A DNA stretch of 12,249 bases from Candidatus Nitrosopolaris nunavutensis (GCA_002501855.1 DAOM01000026.1:10303-22551), one strand, 5' to 3'. Positions 1-7,223 are shown, counted from the first letter of the stretch. Notes: generated by a model from the sequence alone, not told the origin. Made by a program: numbers and translations.

Positions 1-444
1 GATATTGTAAACAGGGCTATAGAGACTAATGCTTTGATAGTATTGGGTGATATCAAACACTTACGTAGAAGACGTCAGAATACTAAAGGTAGGAAGTTCA
101 ACAGAAAACTTTCAGGATTTCAATACTACAAGCTGACTCAATATATCAAATACAAGGCAGCACTTGCAGGTATCAAAGTGATTCAAGTATCTGAAAGGTG
201 GACTTCTCAATACTGTAGAAAATGTAATCGAAAAGGAATAAGGAAGATACAAGGACTGTTTCAATGTAAGAAGTGCAATGTAAGATCAGAGAATGCAGAT
301 AGAAACGCTGCTTTCAATATTGCTTATCGGGGACTTGGTCAGGTATCAAGTCTAGGGGTAACCGTGAACATACCCAGGACTTTTCCTAGCGTAGACAGGA
401 ACGCAATGATGAGAAAGGAAGCCACTGATTTTAATCAGTGGTAG
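1..444 (+). CDS. tnpB: TnpB (IS200/IS605 OrfB-type RNA-guided nuclease), 3' part
   Basis: The frame is open from base 1, so the gene begins before the window; only about 147 C-terminal residues are visible. TnpB proteins are RuvC-like, RNA-guided DNA nucleases carried by IS200/IS605-group elements. Visible features are the RuvC-II strand (IVLGDIKHL), a zinc ribbon (YCRKC then FQCKKC) and the RuvC-III motif DRNAAFNIA, whose aspartate is codon 298-300. The usual RuvC-II glutamate is glycine here (codon 46-48). A glutamate in SERWTSQYC (codon 193-195) may replace it, as in TnpB groups with a rearranged active site. The reading frame is intact to the stop, and the last codons form the element's right-end hairpin. 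No TnpA is visible. Identity is very secure; activity is not known. Confidence 0.93.
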   Translation, partial: DIVNRAIETNALIVLGDIKHLRRRRQNTKGRKFNRKLSGFQYYKLTQYIKYKAALAGIKVIQVSERWTSQYCRKCNRKGIRKIQGLFQCKKCNVRSENADRNAAFNIAYRGLGQVSSLGVTVNIPRTFPSVDRNAMMRKEATDFNQW

Positions 445-449
445 TTCAC
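300..449 (+). ncRNA. Candidate omega RNA (reRNA) scaffold at the tnpB 3' end
   Basis: In characterised TnpB systems the guide RNA scaffold is made from the 3' end of tnpB through the right end of the element, and the guide is the flanking DNA just outside. The scaffold here would overlap the zinc-ribbon and C-terminal codons and finish with the 422-441 hairpin, and the guide would start near base 450 (tgctagcaacgag). The 5' limit given is a guess; the assignment rests on position and the hairpin, not on a recognised covariance model. Confidence 0.45.
422..449 (+). mobile_element. IS200/IS605-type right end (hairpin plus TTCAC terminus)
   Basis: A perfect 9-bp inverted repeat (ccactgatt / aatcagtgg, 422-430 and 433-441) overlaps the last seven codons of tnpB and is followed by tagttcac. 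Subterminal hairpins of this kind mark the ends of IS200/IS605 elements, and a right end of the form GTGGTAGTTCAC is, to my knowledge, common in the IS1341-like group. The exact boundary near 449 is inferred. Confidence 0.7.
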
Positions 450-533
450 TGCTAGCAACGAGTAGAACTAGAACGAGGACGATCGGTCGCTCTTTGCAGG
501 AATCAAACCATCGATCAGATACTTTTTAGTAAA

Positions 534-545
534 TAATTTAAAAGA
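534..545 (+). promoter_or_regulatory. Archaeal TATA box for the gene at 575
   Basis: The AT-rich run aatttaaaag lies about 33 nt before the TTG start, so transcription would begin a few bases before the start codon. It supports the TTG as the start. Based on composition and spacing only. Confidence 0.45.
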
Positions 546-574
546 TAATCAATTACTATAACATAATAGGTATA

Positions 575-994
575 TTGAACGAAAACAGGAAAGCCAGAAA
601 GATACGGGAGAAAAAAACTGTCCTTAACGAAGATGATATCTTACCAAGTGAGAAATGGCTTGTAAGATTTAGGAACCCTAACTCAAGCAGAAGTCAAGAA
701 GGGTCAGTATTTATCAGACAATTTCATGCACCTGGCTTTTATGAAGCATATGATACAGTTATGACGCATGCAGAGAAATCAAATCTCGATATTCTATGGT
801 TCAAAGAAAAAAGGAATTGTGGAGATGAGTATGTCAATCGCAATTTTTTGGAATTAGAATCATTTTGTACTTATTGTAATAAAAAATTCAATCACCTAGA
901 TCCTCTGCCATGCACAATAGAGGATTGTATAGCAGAATTTTGTTCTAAAGAGTGTGCAAAAAATCATCATGCTATGCGACATCTGCGCCACTGA
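575..994 (+). CDS. Hypothetical protein with C-terminal MYND/HIT-like zinc-binding domain
   Basis: This is a 139-aa protein of unknown function. The N-terminus (1-20) is very basic, and residues 25-95 look like a folded mixed alpha/beta region that I do not recognise. The tail carries C98-x2-C101-x11-C113-x4-C118-x4-C123-x3-C127-x7-H135-x3-H139. Spacing of the last four ligands (C-x3-C-x7-H-x3-H) resembles MYND or HIT treble-clef fingers, which in eukaryotes bind protein partners. The start is TTG, chosen because the frame is closed shortly upstream and a TATA-like box sits about 33 nt before it; the first ATG is codon 63. The gene lies 125 bp outside the IS end and converges on the next gene. 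The zinc-binding pattern is clear, and the MYND label is an analogy. Confidence 0.75.
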   Translation: MNENRKARKIREKKTVLNEDDILPSEKWLVRFRNPNSSRSQEGSVFIRQFHAPGFYEAYDTVMTHAEKSNLDILWFKEKRNCGDEYVNRNFLELESFCTYCNKKFNHLDPLPCTIEDCIAEFCSKECAKNHHAMRHLRH

Positions 995-1097
995 TTAATT
1001 ATCAATGATATCTGTCCCGACAACAAATGGCCATGATCATAGATACTGTGTGTGTTTGTTTGTTCATAAATATCTGGGTACTATATCGTCATACACA

Positions 1098-1724
1098 TCA
1101 CTCGTTTTTATCTTTGACTAGATCCAATGTTATCATCCTTATCCTTTCAGCATCACCTCTGAATTGAGTTAGGCATCGGGTAGAATACTCCGCAGGGGGT
1201 CCGTCCATACTATCTCTAATAGTAAATCCAAGAGATCGAAAAATTTGTGAAAGCCATTGAACCCAGGTATTGTAGGCTTCATCTGAAACTGGTTCAAGAA
1301 GATCATCGGTTATTTCGGTAACAAGGCGGAGTAGTCCTGCAGGTTTTAATTTTGCATACACGACTTTGTAGAACGATTGCCAGCTATTCTGATTTGTCCT
1401 GTCAATGTAAGCAGGATCAGGTAGCACATCGAGAATCTGATCAATAGAGCCATCTGGAAACATAGGAAGAATCTGTTCAAAAGATGCGTTCAATAAAATA
1501 ACATTTTTGTCATTTTTCATAAGCGATTCTGCAGCTTCGAATTGCTTCCTATCAAGCTCAATGCCGATGTATGTGACGCTCGACGTGTTAGTATCTAGAT
1601 TGATATCATGGTCCTGCTCTATCAGTTTCTTTAAGAGACGACCATCGTCCATTCCAAATTCGATTATCACTTTTGAGGGACTTTTTAAGGCAAAGCTTAA
1701 CCTCATTAATTTGTCAGAAGACAT
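1098..1724 (-). CDS. SAM-dependent methyltransferase, TrmB-like
   Basis: This 208-aa class I Rossmann methyltransferase resembles tRNA (guanine-N7)-methyltransferase TrmB. Motif I is IIEFGMDDGRL (20-30, an EFGxxDGR form of the SAM loop). The second acidic motif is GIELD (54-58). Motif IV is LDVLPDPAY (98-106), followed by the LKPAGLLRLVTE strand. The C-terminal stretch AEYSTRCLTQFRGD recalls the TrmB T-x-FE-x-x-G substrate region. The usual basic PDPWxKKRHxKRR segment is replaced by PDPAYIDRTNQN, so tRNA binding may differ and the substrate is uncertain. The ATG lies 48 bp after the stop of the upstream MIP18-PqqD gene on the same strand, so the two may be co-transcribed. Confidence 0.75.
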   Translation of the reverse strand: MSSDKLMRLSFALKSPSKVIIEFGMDDGRLLKKLIEQDHDINLDTNTSSVTYIGIELDRKQFEAAESLMKNDKNVILLNASFEQILPMFPDGSIDQILDVLPDPAYIDRTNQNSWQSFYKVVYAKLKPAGLLRLVTEITDDLLEPVSDEAYNTWVQWLSQIFRSLGFTIRDSMDGPPAEYSTRCLTQFRGDAERIRMITLDLVKDKNE

Positions 1725-1772
1725 AAGGTACGCCAGTCGATACCGATAGATTTCTGTGAGCCCCTCTCAGTC

Positions 1773-2378
1773 TTATGAATCTTTGAGTAGCTCGCCTTCA
1801 AGAAGCTGCTGAACCAACTGCACTACTTCTTGTTCAACCTGTTCCCTAGGCAAAGCGAGCTTACCTGAAAACTGATCTGTGAGTTGATTGATTGTCTTTG
1901 TGCCGTCACAAGTGTCCCAAAAATCTAGAATCGCTTGATTTACCATAAATCCTTGTTCTTTATCATTTAGTAGGGCTAGCGATCCATCTTCCTGTTTAGT
2001 TAGTCTGCCTTTCTTCGAAGGTTGATATTTTTCATAGTCTACTTGGAATCGTAGCTTCGGTTTACCAAATCCCATTTTCTCGCGCGCTCCCGGATCCATT
2101 TTTTCAATACTCCAGGGAGGATCCCAGACTATCTGCACATCGATGTTACCTATGCCATTAATCTTCCCCACATATCTTTTCACGTCGCTGACAAGAGTGT
2201 CATGAAGCGGACAACCACGTGTTGTCATGGTCATCTTAATATCGACATTATTGTTTTCAGATCTAACTTGTACTCCGTATACTAGCCCGAGTTCTACTAT
2301 GTTAACAGGAATCTCAGGATCCATGCATTTTCGGAGTGCAGAATATACCTCATCCTCAGTAATTTGCTGCGCTGACAT
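1773..2378 (-). CDS. MIP18/DUF59 Fe-S assembly-type protein fused to a PqqD-like domain
   Basis: This 201-aa protein has two domains. Residues 6-105 form a MIP18-family (DUF59, SufT/PaaD-like) domain with DPEIPVNIVELGLVY (20-34), the conserved cysteine C56 in TTRGCPL, and WDPPWS (85-90). Such proteins help deliver or assemble Fe-S clusters. Residues about 125-198 look like PqqD or a RiPP recognition element: a small beta strand pair followed by FWDTCDGTKTINQLTDQF and a helical QEVVQLVQQLLEGELL end. PqqD domains bind peptides and often serve radical-SAM enzymes, which are Fe-S proteins. The combination suggests a client-binding module on a cluster-delivery protein; that is inference. The ATG start is supported by a TATA-like box about 30 nt upstream. 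The MIP18 assignment is strong and the PqqD one moderate. Confidence 0.85.
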   Translation of the reverse strand: MSAQQITEDEVYSALRKCMDPEIPVNIVELGLVYGVQVRSENNNVDIKMTMTTRGCPLHDTLVSDVKRYVGKINGIGNIDVQIVWDPPWSIEKMDPGAREKMGFGKPKLRFQVDYEKYQPSKKGRLTKQEDGSLALLNDKEQGFMVNQAILDFWDTCDGTKTINQLTDQFSGKLALPREQVEQEVVQLVQQLLEGELLKDS

Positions 2379-2402
2379 ACGACACGGCTATTGGGCACTT
2401 AT

Positions 2403-2415
2403 GCGATAAATACTT
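2403..2415 (-). promoter_or_regulatory. TATA box for the MIP18-PqqD gene
   Basis: Read on the minus strand, aagtatttatcg lies about 27-35 nt before the ATG at 2378, the normal archaeal distance for an mRNA with almost no leader. It suggests this gene is not simply read through from mtnA. Confidence 0.4.
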
Positions 2416-2448
2416 TCCCTACTGTCTATACAAACATAGATATCACTT

Positions 2449-3516
2449 TTAACCCAATAAGATCTTCAGATTTTTCTCAAAAGGTGGCCTTAAAACTCCT
2501 TTTTCTGTAATAATACCCGAAATCAATTCAGGAGGAGTTAGATCGAATGCCGGGTTAAACACTCGGACACCCAGAGGTACAATTCTTGTCCCAGCTATTT
2601 CGGTTACCTCTTCAATTGGGCGTTCTTCAATAACGATGTCTGCCGGGTTACTTTCGAAATCAAATGTAGAGAGAGGAGCCGCCACGTAAAAAGGTATTTT
2701 ATGTTGATTTGCAATCAACGCCACCTGATATGTTCCTATCTTGTTGAAAACATGTCCAGTGCGCAAAACTCGGTCTGCACCAACTATAACACGCTTAATC
2801 ATCTGACGAGACATTACATGTCCTACCGCCGTGTCTGGAATCAGACTGACATCAATCCCGTCATGCTGTAGCTCAAATGCAGTCAATCTTGAACCTTGCA
2901 TAACAGGGCGGGTTTCAGTAGCTACGACACTTATGTGCTTGCCGGCTTCGTCAGCCGCGCGTATGACACCCAACGCAGTACCATAACCGACTGTTGCTAG
3001 CGAACCTGCGTTGCAGTGTGTCAAAATTACGTCGCCATCTTCTATGAGATCAGCGCCGTTGATGCCCATCTGCTTGTTAACCTGAATATCTTCTTCAGAC
3101 ATTTTTAATGCCTCTTCAAGAGTCGCGTTTTTCACATCGGCGACATTTTTCTGTTCCATTGCTATTTTCATGACCCGTTCGAGTGCCCAGAAGAGGTTGA
3201 CGGCTGTAGGACGAGTGGATCTCAAGATCGCCTGGGCCGCATTAAGATCGCTAATCAGTTCTTCCAGAATTCTTGAGTTACTGTGAATTGCTGCTAGTGC
3301 AAGTCCGAAAGCAGCAGTCACTCCTATTGCGGGGGCGCCCCTTACCACCAAATTTTTTATGGCACTTGCAACTTGTTTGTAGTCATCAAGTCTAACATAT
3401 GTCAACATATTTGGTAATTTAGTCTGATCAATCAAGACTAATGATCCATCTTCCCAGGCGACTGTTCTCAGAAATACCGGGCCATCTTCTTTGCTGTCGT
3501 CCATGGAATGAACCAT
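2449..3516 (-). CDS. mtnA: S-methyl-5-thioribose-1-phosphate isomerase (MtnA)
   Basis: MtnA converts methylthioribose-1-phosphate to methylthioribulose-1-phosphate in the methionine salvage pathway, which recycles methylthioadenosine left by polyamine synthesis. With the start used here the protein is 355 aa, the family's usual size. It shows LVLIDQTKLP, the phosphate-site motif RGAPAIGV (59-66), the catalytic cysteine in THCNAGSLAT (C168), the catalytic aspartate in VGADRV (D248) and FNKIGTYQ. The frame stays open to an ATG at 3669, but those 51 extra residues look unlike the family. A TATA-like ttattata lies about 30 nt before the ATG at 3516, so I chose that one; the ATG at 3504 is also possible. 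Related archaeal ribose-1,5-bisphosphate isomerases are the main alternative, but the motif set fits MtnA better. Confidence 0.93.
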   Translation of the reverse strand: MVHSMDDSKEDGPVFLRTVAWEDGSLVLIDQTKLPNMLTYVRLDDYKQVASAIKNLVVRGAPAIGVTAAFGLALAAIHSNSRILEELISDLNAAQAILRSTRPTAVNLFWALERVMKIAMEQKNVADVKNATLEEALKMSEEDIQVNKQMGINGADLIEDGDVILTHCNAGSLATVGYGTALGVIRAADEAGKHISVVATETRPVMQGSRLTAFELQHDGIDVSLIPDTAVGHVMSRQMIKRVIVGADRVLRTGHVFNKIGTYQVALIANQHKIPFYVAAPLSTFDFESNPADIVIEERPIEEVTEIAGTRIVPLGVRVFNPAFDLTPPELISGIITEKGVLRPPFEKNLKILLG

Positions 3517-3542
3517 TTGTACGAAGGAATTCGTTAGGTCAG

Positions 3543-3551
3543 TTATTATAA
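3543..3551 (-). promoter_or_regulatory. TATA box for mtnA (decides the start)
   Basis: On the minus strand cttataataa lies about 30 nt before the ATG at 3516. It falls inside the longer open frame, so it argues against translation from 3669. Confidence 0.45.
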
Positions 3552-3684
3552 GCTTATTTGTGCATTGAAGAGTGTTTAAGATAAGGACCCCGTCGACGCG
3601 CATGGTATTATCAGTGTAGCTTGTGTTGTGTTCTTTTCTTGTTTTTCCTGTCCCGACGGTAAGCGTCAAAAACGGCAGTATATC

Positions 3685-5136
3685 TCAATATTTGCTACTG
3701 CCTATTCCGATAGTGGCATATGAAGCATGGGTAAAAATTGTCCTATCCAGAATACCACGTCCGTCGTAGATCGGGACCCCGATAAGATCAGGTGACAAAG
3801 CACGGTATTCAGCATGGTCAGCTACGATCATAATGAGATCTGTGCCATTGAGAGCACTAGTGAGATTAGAGGACAAAATGACGTTTTGATGTTTAAGCAA
3901 CAACGGGTCGCTTTTTACCAACGGGTCGTGAACACGGATCTCCTTTACCCCCATTTTCTGAAATTCCTTGATGACATCATAAGTCGGAGATAATCGGGTA
4001 TCTGAAACTCCTCCTCTAAAAGCTAGGCCTAGCAGAGTAACTGTCGCCCTATCCAATGACTCGTCTTCCATTTTTTTCTTGCCATTTAGCAATTTTACTG
4101 CCTCCCGTACACAGTAGGCAGGCATGGCATCGTTCACAGCTCGTCCCAATTTGGTTATATCGCAATCGACTTTGACCTTCTCTGCAGCGTAAAGTATGAA
4201 CTGCGGATAAACTGGTATACAAGCACCTCCTACACCCACGCCAGGACTGTGCAGATGACAGAACGGTTGTGAATTCGCAGCATCTCTGGACTCCCAAAAA
4301 TTAACCCCGATCTTTTCGCAAAACTTTGCAAGTTCATTTGCAAGCGCGATGTTAACGTCACGATACACACCTTCCAACAGCTTTTCAGTCTCAGCAGTCT
4401 TGATGTTACTAACGGAAAGAACGCCCTTTTTGAATATAAGAGAATAAATTATTTTTCCTAATTCTAGGCTTTTTGAACCTGCACCCGATATCACGGCCGG
4501 GTATCGTTCCTCGATGTCTTGTATTGCACGACCTTCGTAAATTCTTTCAGGATTATATATCATATAAAAATCGTTTTCAACTTCTAGACCACTTTCTTTC
4601 TCAAGTATTGGTAACACAAGATCTTCGGTAGTCCCAGGTGGCACGCTGGGATTAAGAGCGACTACATCGCCTTTTTTTAGCCCCCTTCCTATCGCTGATG
4701 ATACCTCCTTGACAGCTGTAAGGTCAGGAGACCTATTATTATTTGAAAGCAGAACCGGAACACAAATCATTTTAAAATATGAGTCATGCGAAGCTTTTGT
4801 CGGATCTTTGTATATTTCGAAGCGTTTCGTCGCTAGTCCGCTTGCGAAAGCATCGTTGACGCCCGGCTCTGGAACATGCGATTCACCCTTGCTTGCTCTC
4901 TCCAATACGGTGTGGGATTTATCCACACCTATCACGTGGGCTCCGGCTCGAAGCCACACCGATGCCATAGGTGAGCCAACGTGTCCCAAACCATAAATTG
5001 CAATTTTAAACTCGCCAGACTTTATTTTTTTAGCAATTTCGGATCCCGAAAAATCAATGGCAGAAGCTGGTCGAGCAGGATAAGTGAAATGGGTTGACTT
5101 TTCTCGTGCCATATGCTTCTTATCTGCGCTAGCCAT
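3685..5136 (-). CDS. Nucleotide-sugar dehydrogenase, UDP-N-acetyl-mannosamine/glucosamine 6-dehydrogenase type
   Basis: This 483-aa enzyme is an NAD-dependent UDP-sugar 6-dehydrogenase making a uronic-acid sugar nucleotide for surface glycans or protein glycosylation in the cytoplasm. The N-terminal Rossmann domain has IAIYGLGHVGSP (GxGxxG at 49-54) and VDKS. The central helix has AETEKLLEGVYRDVNIA (lysine 252). The catalytic cysteine is C306 in VGGACIPVYP, and a C-terminal UDP-binding domain follows, with GLAFRGGVSDTRLSP. NPERIYEGRAIQDIE points to the UDP-ManNAc/UDP-GlcNAc branch rather than UDP-glucose dehydrogenase. It is about 50 aa longer than usual, mostly from an N-terminal extension (1-42); M9 is an alternative start. 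No glycosyltransferase or epimerase lies nearby. Its promoter region is shared, divergently, with the ParA-like gene. Confidence 0.92.
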   Translation of the reverse strand: MASADKKHMAREKSTHFTYPARPASAIDFSGSEIAKKIKSGEFKIAIYGLGHVGSPMASVWLRAGAHVIGVDKSHTVLERASKGESHVPEPGVNDAFASGLATKRFEIYKDPTKASHDSYFKMICVPVLLSNNNRSPDLTAVKEVSSAIGRGLKKGDVVALNPSVPPGTTEDLVLPILEKESGLEVENDFYMIYNPERIYEGRAIQDIEERYPAVISGAGSKSLELGKIIYSLIFKKGVLSVSNIKTAETEKLLEGVYRDVNIALANELAKFCEKIGVNFWESRDAANSQPFCHLHSPGVGVGGACIPVYPQFILYAAEKVKVDCDITKLGRAVNDAMPAYCVREAVKLLNGKKKMEDESLDRATVTLLGLAFRGGVSDTRLSPTYDVIKEFQKMGVKEIRVHDPLVKSDPLLLKHQNVILSSNLTSALNGTDLIMIVADHAEYRALSPDLIGVPIYDGRGILDRTIFTHASYATIGIGSSKY

Positions 5137-5156
5137 GGCGACACTTTATTTCGATT

Positions 5157-5174
5157 AACATATTATTGTATGTT
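5157..5174. promoter_or_regulatory. Inverted repeat overlapping the dehydrogenase TATA box
   Basis: The arms aacata (5157-5162) and tatgtt (5169-5174) are perfect complements around ttattg. The spacer carries the likely TATA box of the minus-strand gene, about 27 nt before the ATG at 5136. A dimeric regulator bound here could block TBP. AT-rich palindromes can arise by chance. Confidence 0.35.
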
Positions 5175-5243
5175 CTGTTACTAGCTTGCCTCCATATTTT
5201 GTTCAGATATTTCATGGTGATTTTAGTACGCATGAAGTAATCT

Positions 5244-5253
5244 CTATATAATA
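5244..5253 (+). promoter_or_regulatory. TATA box for the ParA-like gene
   Basis: A strong archaeal TATA match, ctatataata, lies about 36 nt before the TTG at 5285, giving an expected leader of roughly 5-10 nt. It supports the TTG start and defines a divergent promoter pair with the dehydrogenase. Confidence 0.6.
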
Positions 5254-5284
5254 GGAAAGGGACTTATCGTTAGACTTTCGAACA

Positions 5285-6277
5285 TTGACCAAGTGTATCG
5301 CTTTCCATTCTTACAAAGGTGGCACTGGCAAAACAACTCTTGCCGCTAATTTTGCTGCTTTACTGGCGAAGAAGGGATACCGTGCCTTTCTGTTAGACCT
5401 TGATGTTTATGCACCTAGTCTTCAGTCATATTTTAATACAGATCCTAAGAAATGGATTAACGACTTTCTATACGATAACGCTGAACTTAAAGAAGTAGTA
5501 CTGGATTTCACTCCGGTAATAGACAGGATAGGAGGGGGTAGTACAAGTAATAGCGCGGAGACTAAAGCCAAGGCGGAGCGTGGTCAACTCTGGGTTGCCT
5601 TTTGTAATGCAAAGAAAGAAGAAATTTACAAACTGGAAGGAGGGTCGCCAGCAACGGGTAAGCAAGATACCTCGAAAATACATCTGCTTCGGAGATTTAT
5701 ACTGTTAAGGGAACTGCTCATATCTGAGTATCACGCAGACTATGTTATAATCGATACTAGTCCGGGTATAAGGTATTGGTCTATAAATGCCCTTGCCGTT
5801 GCGGACACACTTCTCTTGACACTTAAAATGGGTGATCTCGACATCGCGGGGACCAGAAAACTCGCTGAAGAAATTTATGGTTCTTTTACAAAATTCGGAA
5901 CCAAGTCATTCCTTCTGTGGAATAGAGTAGCTGGGTACTGTATCCCACATAATGTTCATGGTGATAGGATGTTGTACTCGACGGCAAGCCCAAGCACCGC
6001 GACAGCTACTTTGCCAACAGGATCAGGAACACCCGCGAATCTCGATCATCCTGCTTCAAAGTCTAAATCGTCGCTTCTGATGGAGGAGCAGCAAGCGACT
6101 GAAACAGATATGAAGAAATTTCTAACGAATGAAACTGGTATGGAAGTAATCTCAGCTATCCCGTGCTATTGTGATATCCAGTTCAGCAGAAAAGAATTCC
6201 TAACCGTCCTAGAACACCCAGAGCATCCTTTTACAAAACAATTTGAGCGTTTAATTCAGGCAGTTGAAGCGGTTTAG
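5285..6277 (+). CDS. ParA/MinD-family (SIMIBI) ATPase, orphan
   Basis: This 330-aa protein has the deviant Walker A motif KGGTGKTT (K11 signature lysine, K16 P-loop lysine), a switch region LLDLDVYAPS (36-45) with the conserved aspartate, and the Walker B strand YVIIDTSPG (153-161). These define the ParA/MinD ATPases that dimerise on ATP and position DNA or protein cargo. The start is TTG, fixed by the strand preceding the P-loop and by the TATA box. Two inserts are unusual: residues 83-100 (Gly/Ser then charged) and 231-262, a Ser/Thr/Pro-rich low-complexity stretch. No ParB-like or centromere partner is visible, so cargo is unknown; it need not be plasmid partition. A phosphoribosyltransferase follows 62 bp downstream on the same strand. 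Confidence 0.88.
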   Translation: MTKCIAFHSYKGGTGKTTLAANFAALLAKKGYRAFLLDLDVYAPSLQSYFNTDPKKWINDFLYDNAELKEVVLDFTPVIDRIGGGSTSNSAETKAKAERGQLWVAFCNAKKEEIYKLEGGSPATGKQDTSKIHLLRRFILLRELLISEYHADYVIIDTSPGIRYWSINALAVADTLLLTLKMGDLDIAGTRKLAEEIYGSFTKFGTKSFLLWNRVAGYCIPHNVHGDRMLYSTASPSTATATLPTGSGTPANLDHPASKSKSSLLMEEQQATETDMKKFLTNETGMEVISAIPCYCDIQFSRKEFLTVLEHPEHPFTKQFERLIQAVEAV

Positions 6278-6339
6278 GGGACGAGATCGGCATGCACCTC
6301 AAGCGATTTACCTGTGTTAATTTCAGATTTGCAGGGTAA

Positions 6340-7038
6340 ATGCTATTTGAACGAATTAGGCGTAATTTTCAATTAAGGTTTAAAGACCGGTCAAGTGCCG
6401 CTAATATACTTGCAGACGTTATAAAGTCTTCTTTAAGGAAAGAGCCAAAAGAGCAGATTCTCGTTTTAGGAATACCACGTGGCGGTGTAGTTACTGCAGA
6501 TATTTTTGCAAGTAAATTATCTATTCCCAATTTTGATCTAGTTATACCAAGAAAACTTACTGATCCGTACAACAAAGAATTAGCCATAGGTGCAATCATG
6601 GAAGATGGTACTACCTACCTTGATCAGGAGCGGATAAACAATCCATTGATCTCGTTTGACTATATCGAAAAAGAAAAACTAGAACAAATTGCAGAAATAA
6701 AAAGAAGAGCATCACTATACCGGGGTAACGTAACACATCCTCATACAGTACCTGGAGCGACTACAATTTTGCTCGACGATGGCGCCGCGACTGGTGCTAC
6801 TGTTATTGCTGCCGCTCGATGGATAAGAAAGCAGTACAAACCCAGGCATTTCATCGTTGCTCTACCCGTCGTCCCGAAACCGACTCTAAAGTTGTTAGGA
6901 CAGGAATGTGACTCAGTTGAAGCGGTTATAGCCCCAGGCAATTTTCACTCTGTTGGGCAATACTATGAGGATTTCAATCCGGTGACTGATGACGAGGTCA
7001 TGGATATAATGAGGAAAAGAAACATGTCGTCTCAATAA
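6340..7038 (+). CDS. Predicted phosphoribosyltransferase (COG1926-like)
   Basis: This 232-aa protein has a type I PRTase fold. The pyrophosphate loop is LGIPRGGVV (43-51), and the PRPP-binding motif is ILLDDGAATGAT (143-154), two acidic residues followed by the Ala/Thr/Gly loop. The insert RKLTDPYNKELAIGAI (71-86) and the late PxxP region are typical of the uncharacterised 'predicted phosphoribosyltransferase' family. The enzyme should transfer phosphoribose between PRPP and a base or other acceptor; the acceptor cannot be told from sequence. The ATG start gives a short basic N-terminus. It probably shares transcription with the ParA-like gene 62 bp upstream, as I see no strong TATA box in the gap. 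It converges with the unknown gene at 7224. Confidence 0.88.
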   Translation: MLFERIRRNFQLRFKDRSSAANILADVIKSSLRKEPKEQILVLGIPRGGVVTADIFASKLSIPNFDLVIPRKLTDPYNKELAIGAIMEDGTTYLDQERINNPLISFDYIEKEKLEQIAEIKRRASLYRGNVTHPHTVPGATTILLDDGAATGATVIAAARWIRKQYKPRHFIVALPVVPKPTLKLLGQECDSVEAVIAPGNFHSVGQYYEDFNPVTDDEVMDIMRKRNMSSQ

Positions 7039-7223
7039 TATCTATAGAATTATTACTTGATCTAAAGGTAATATAGACAAACTAACTAGCTAACTCGAGC
7101 AACAGTTTAATAAGGAAGTTAAATGCTGCCAATGTTCAAAATCTTGTAAGAAGCAACTTTAGATATATTTTACAGATGGGGATAACTCGGGTGGTAGTAG
7201 GGAACGCTCTTAAAATTGCTAAT

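Noticed and set aside
995-1097. tgtgtgtttgtttgttc tract as a T-rich terminator for the 575 gene
   Set aside because: T-rich runs can end archaeal transcription, but the tract is interrupted by G and is too weak to call.
7039-7223. Possible small gene or RNA between convergent genes, including a 36-codon frame near 7178
   Set aside because: The frame runs antisense into the 7224 gene and has no motif; no tRNA or strong hairpin is seen.
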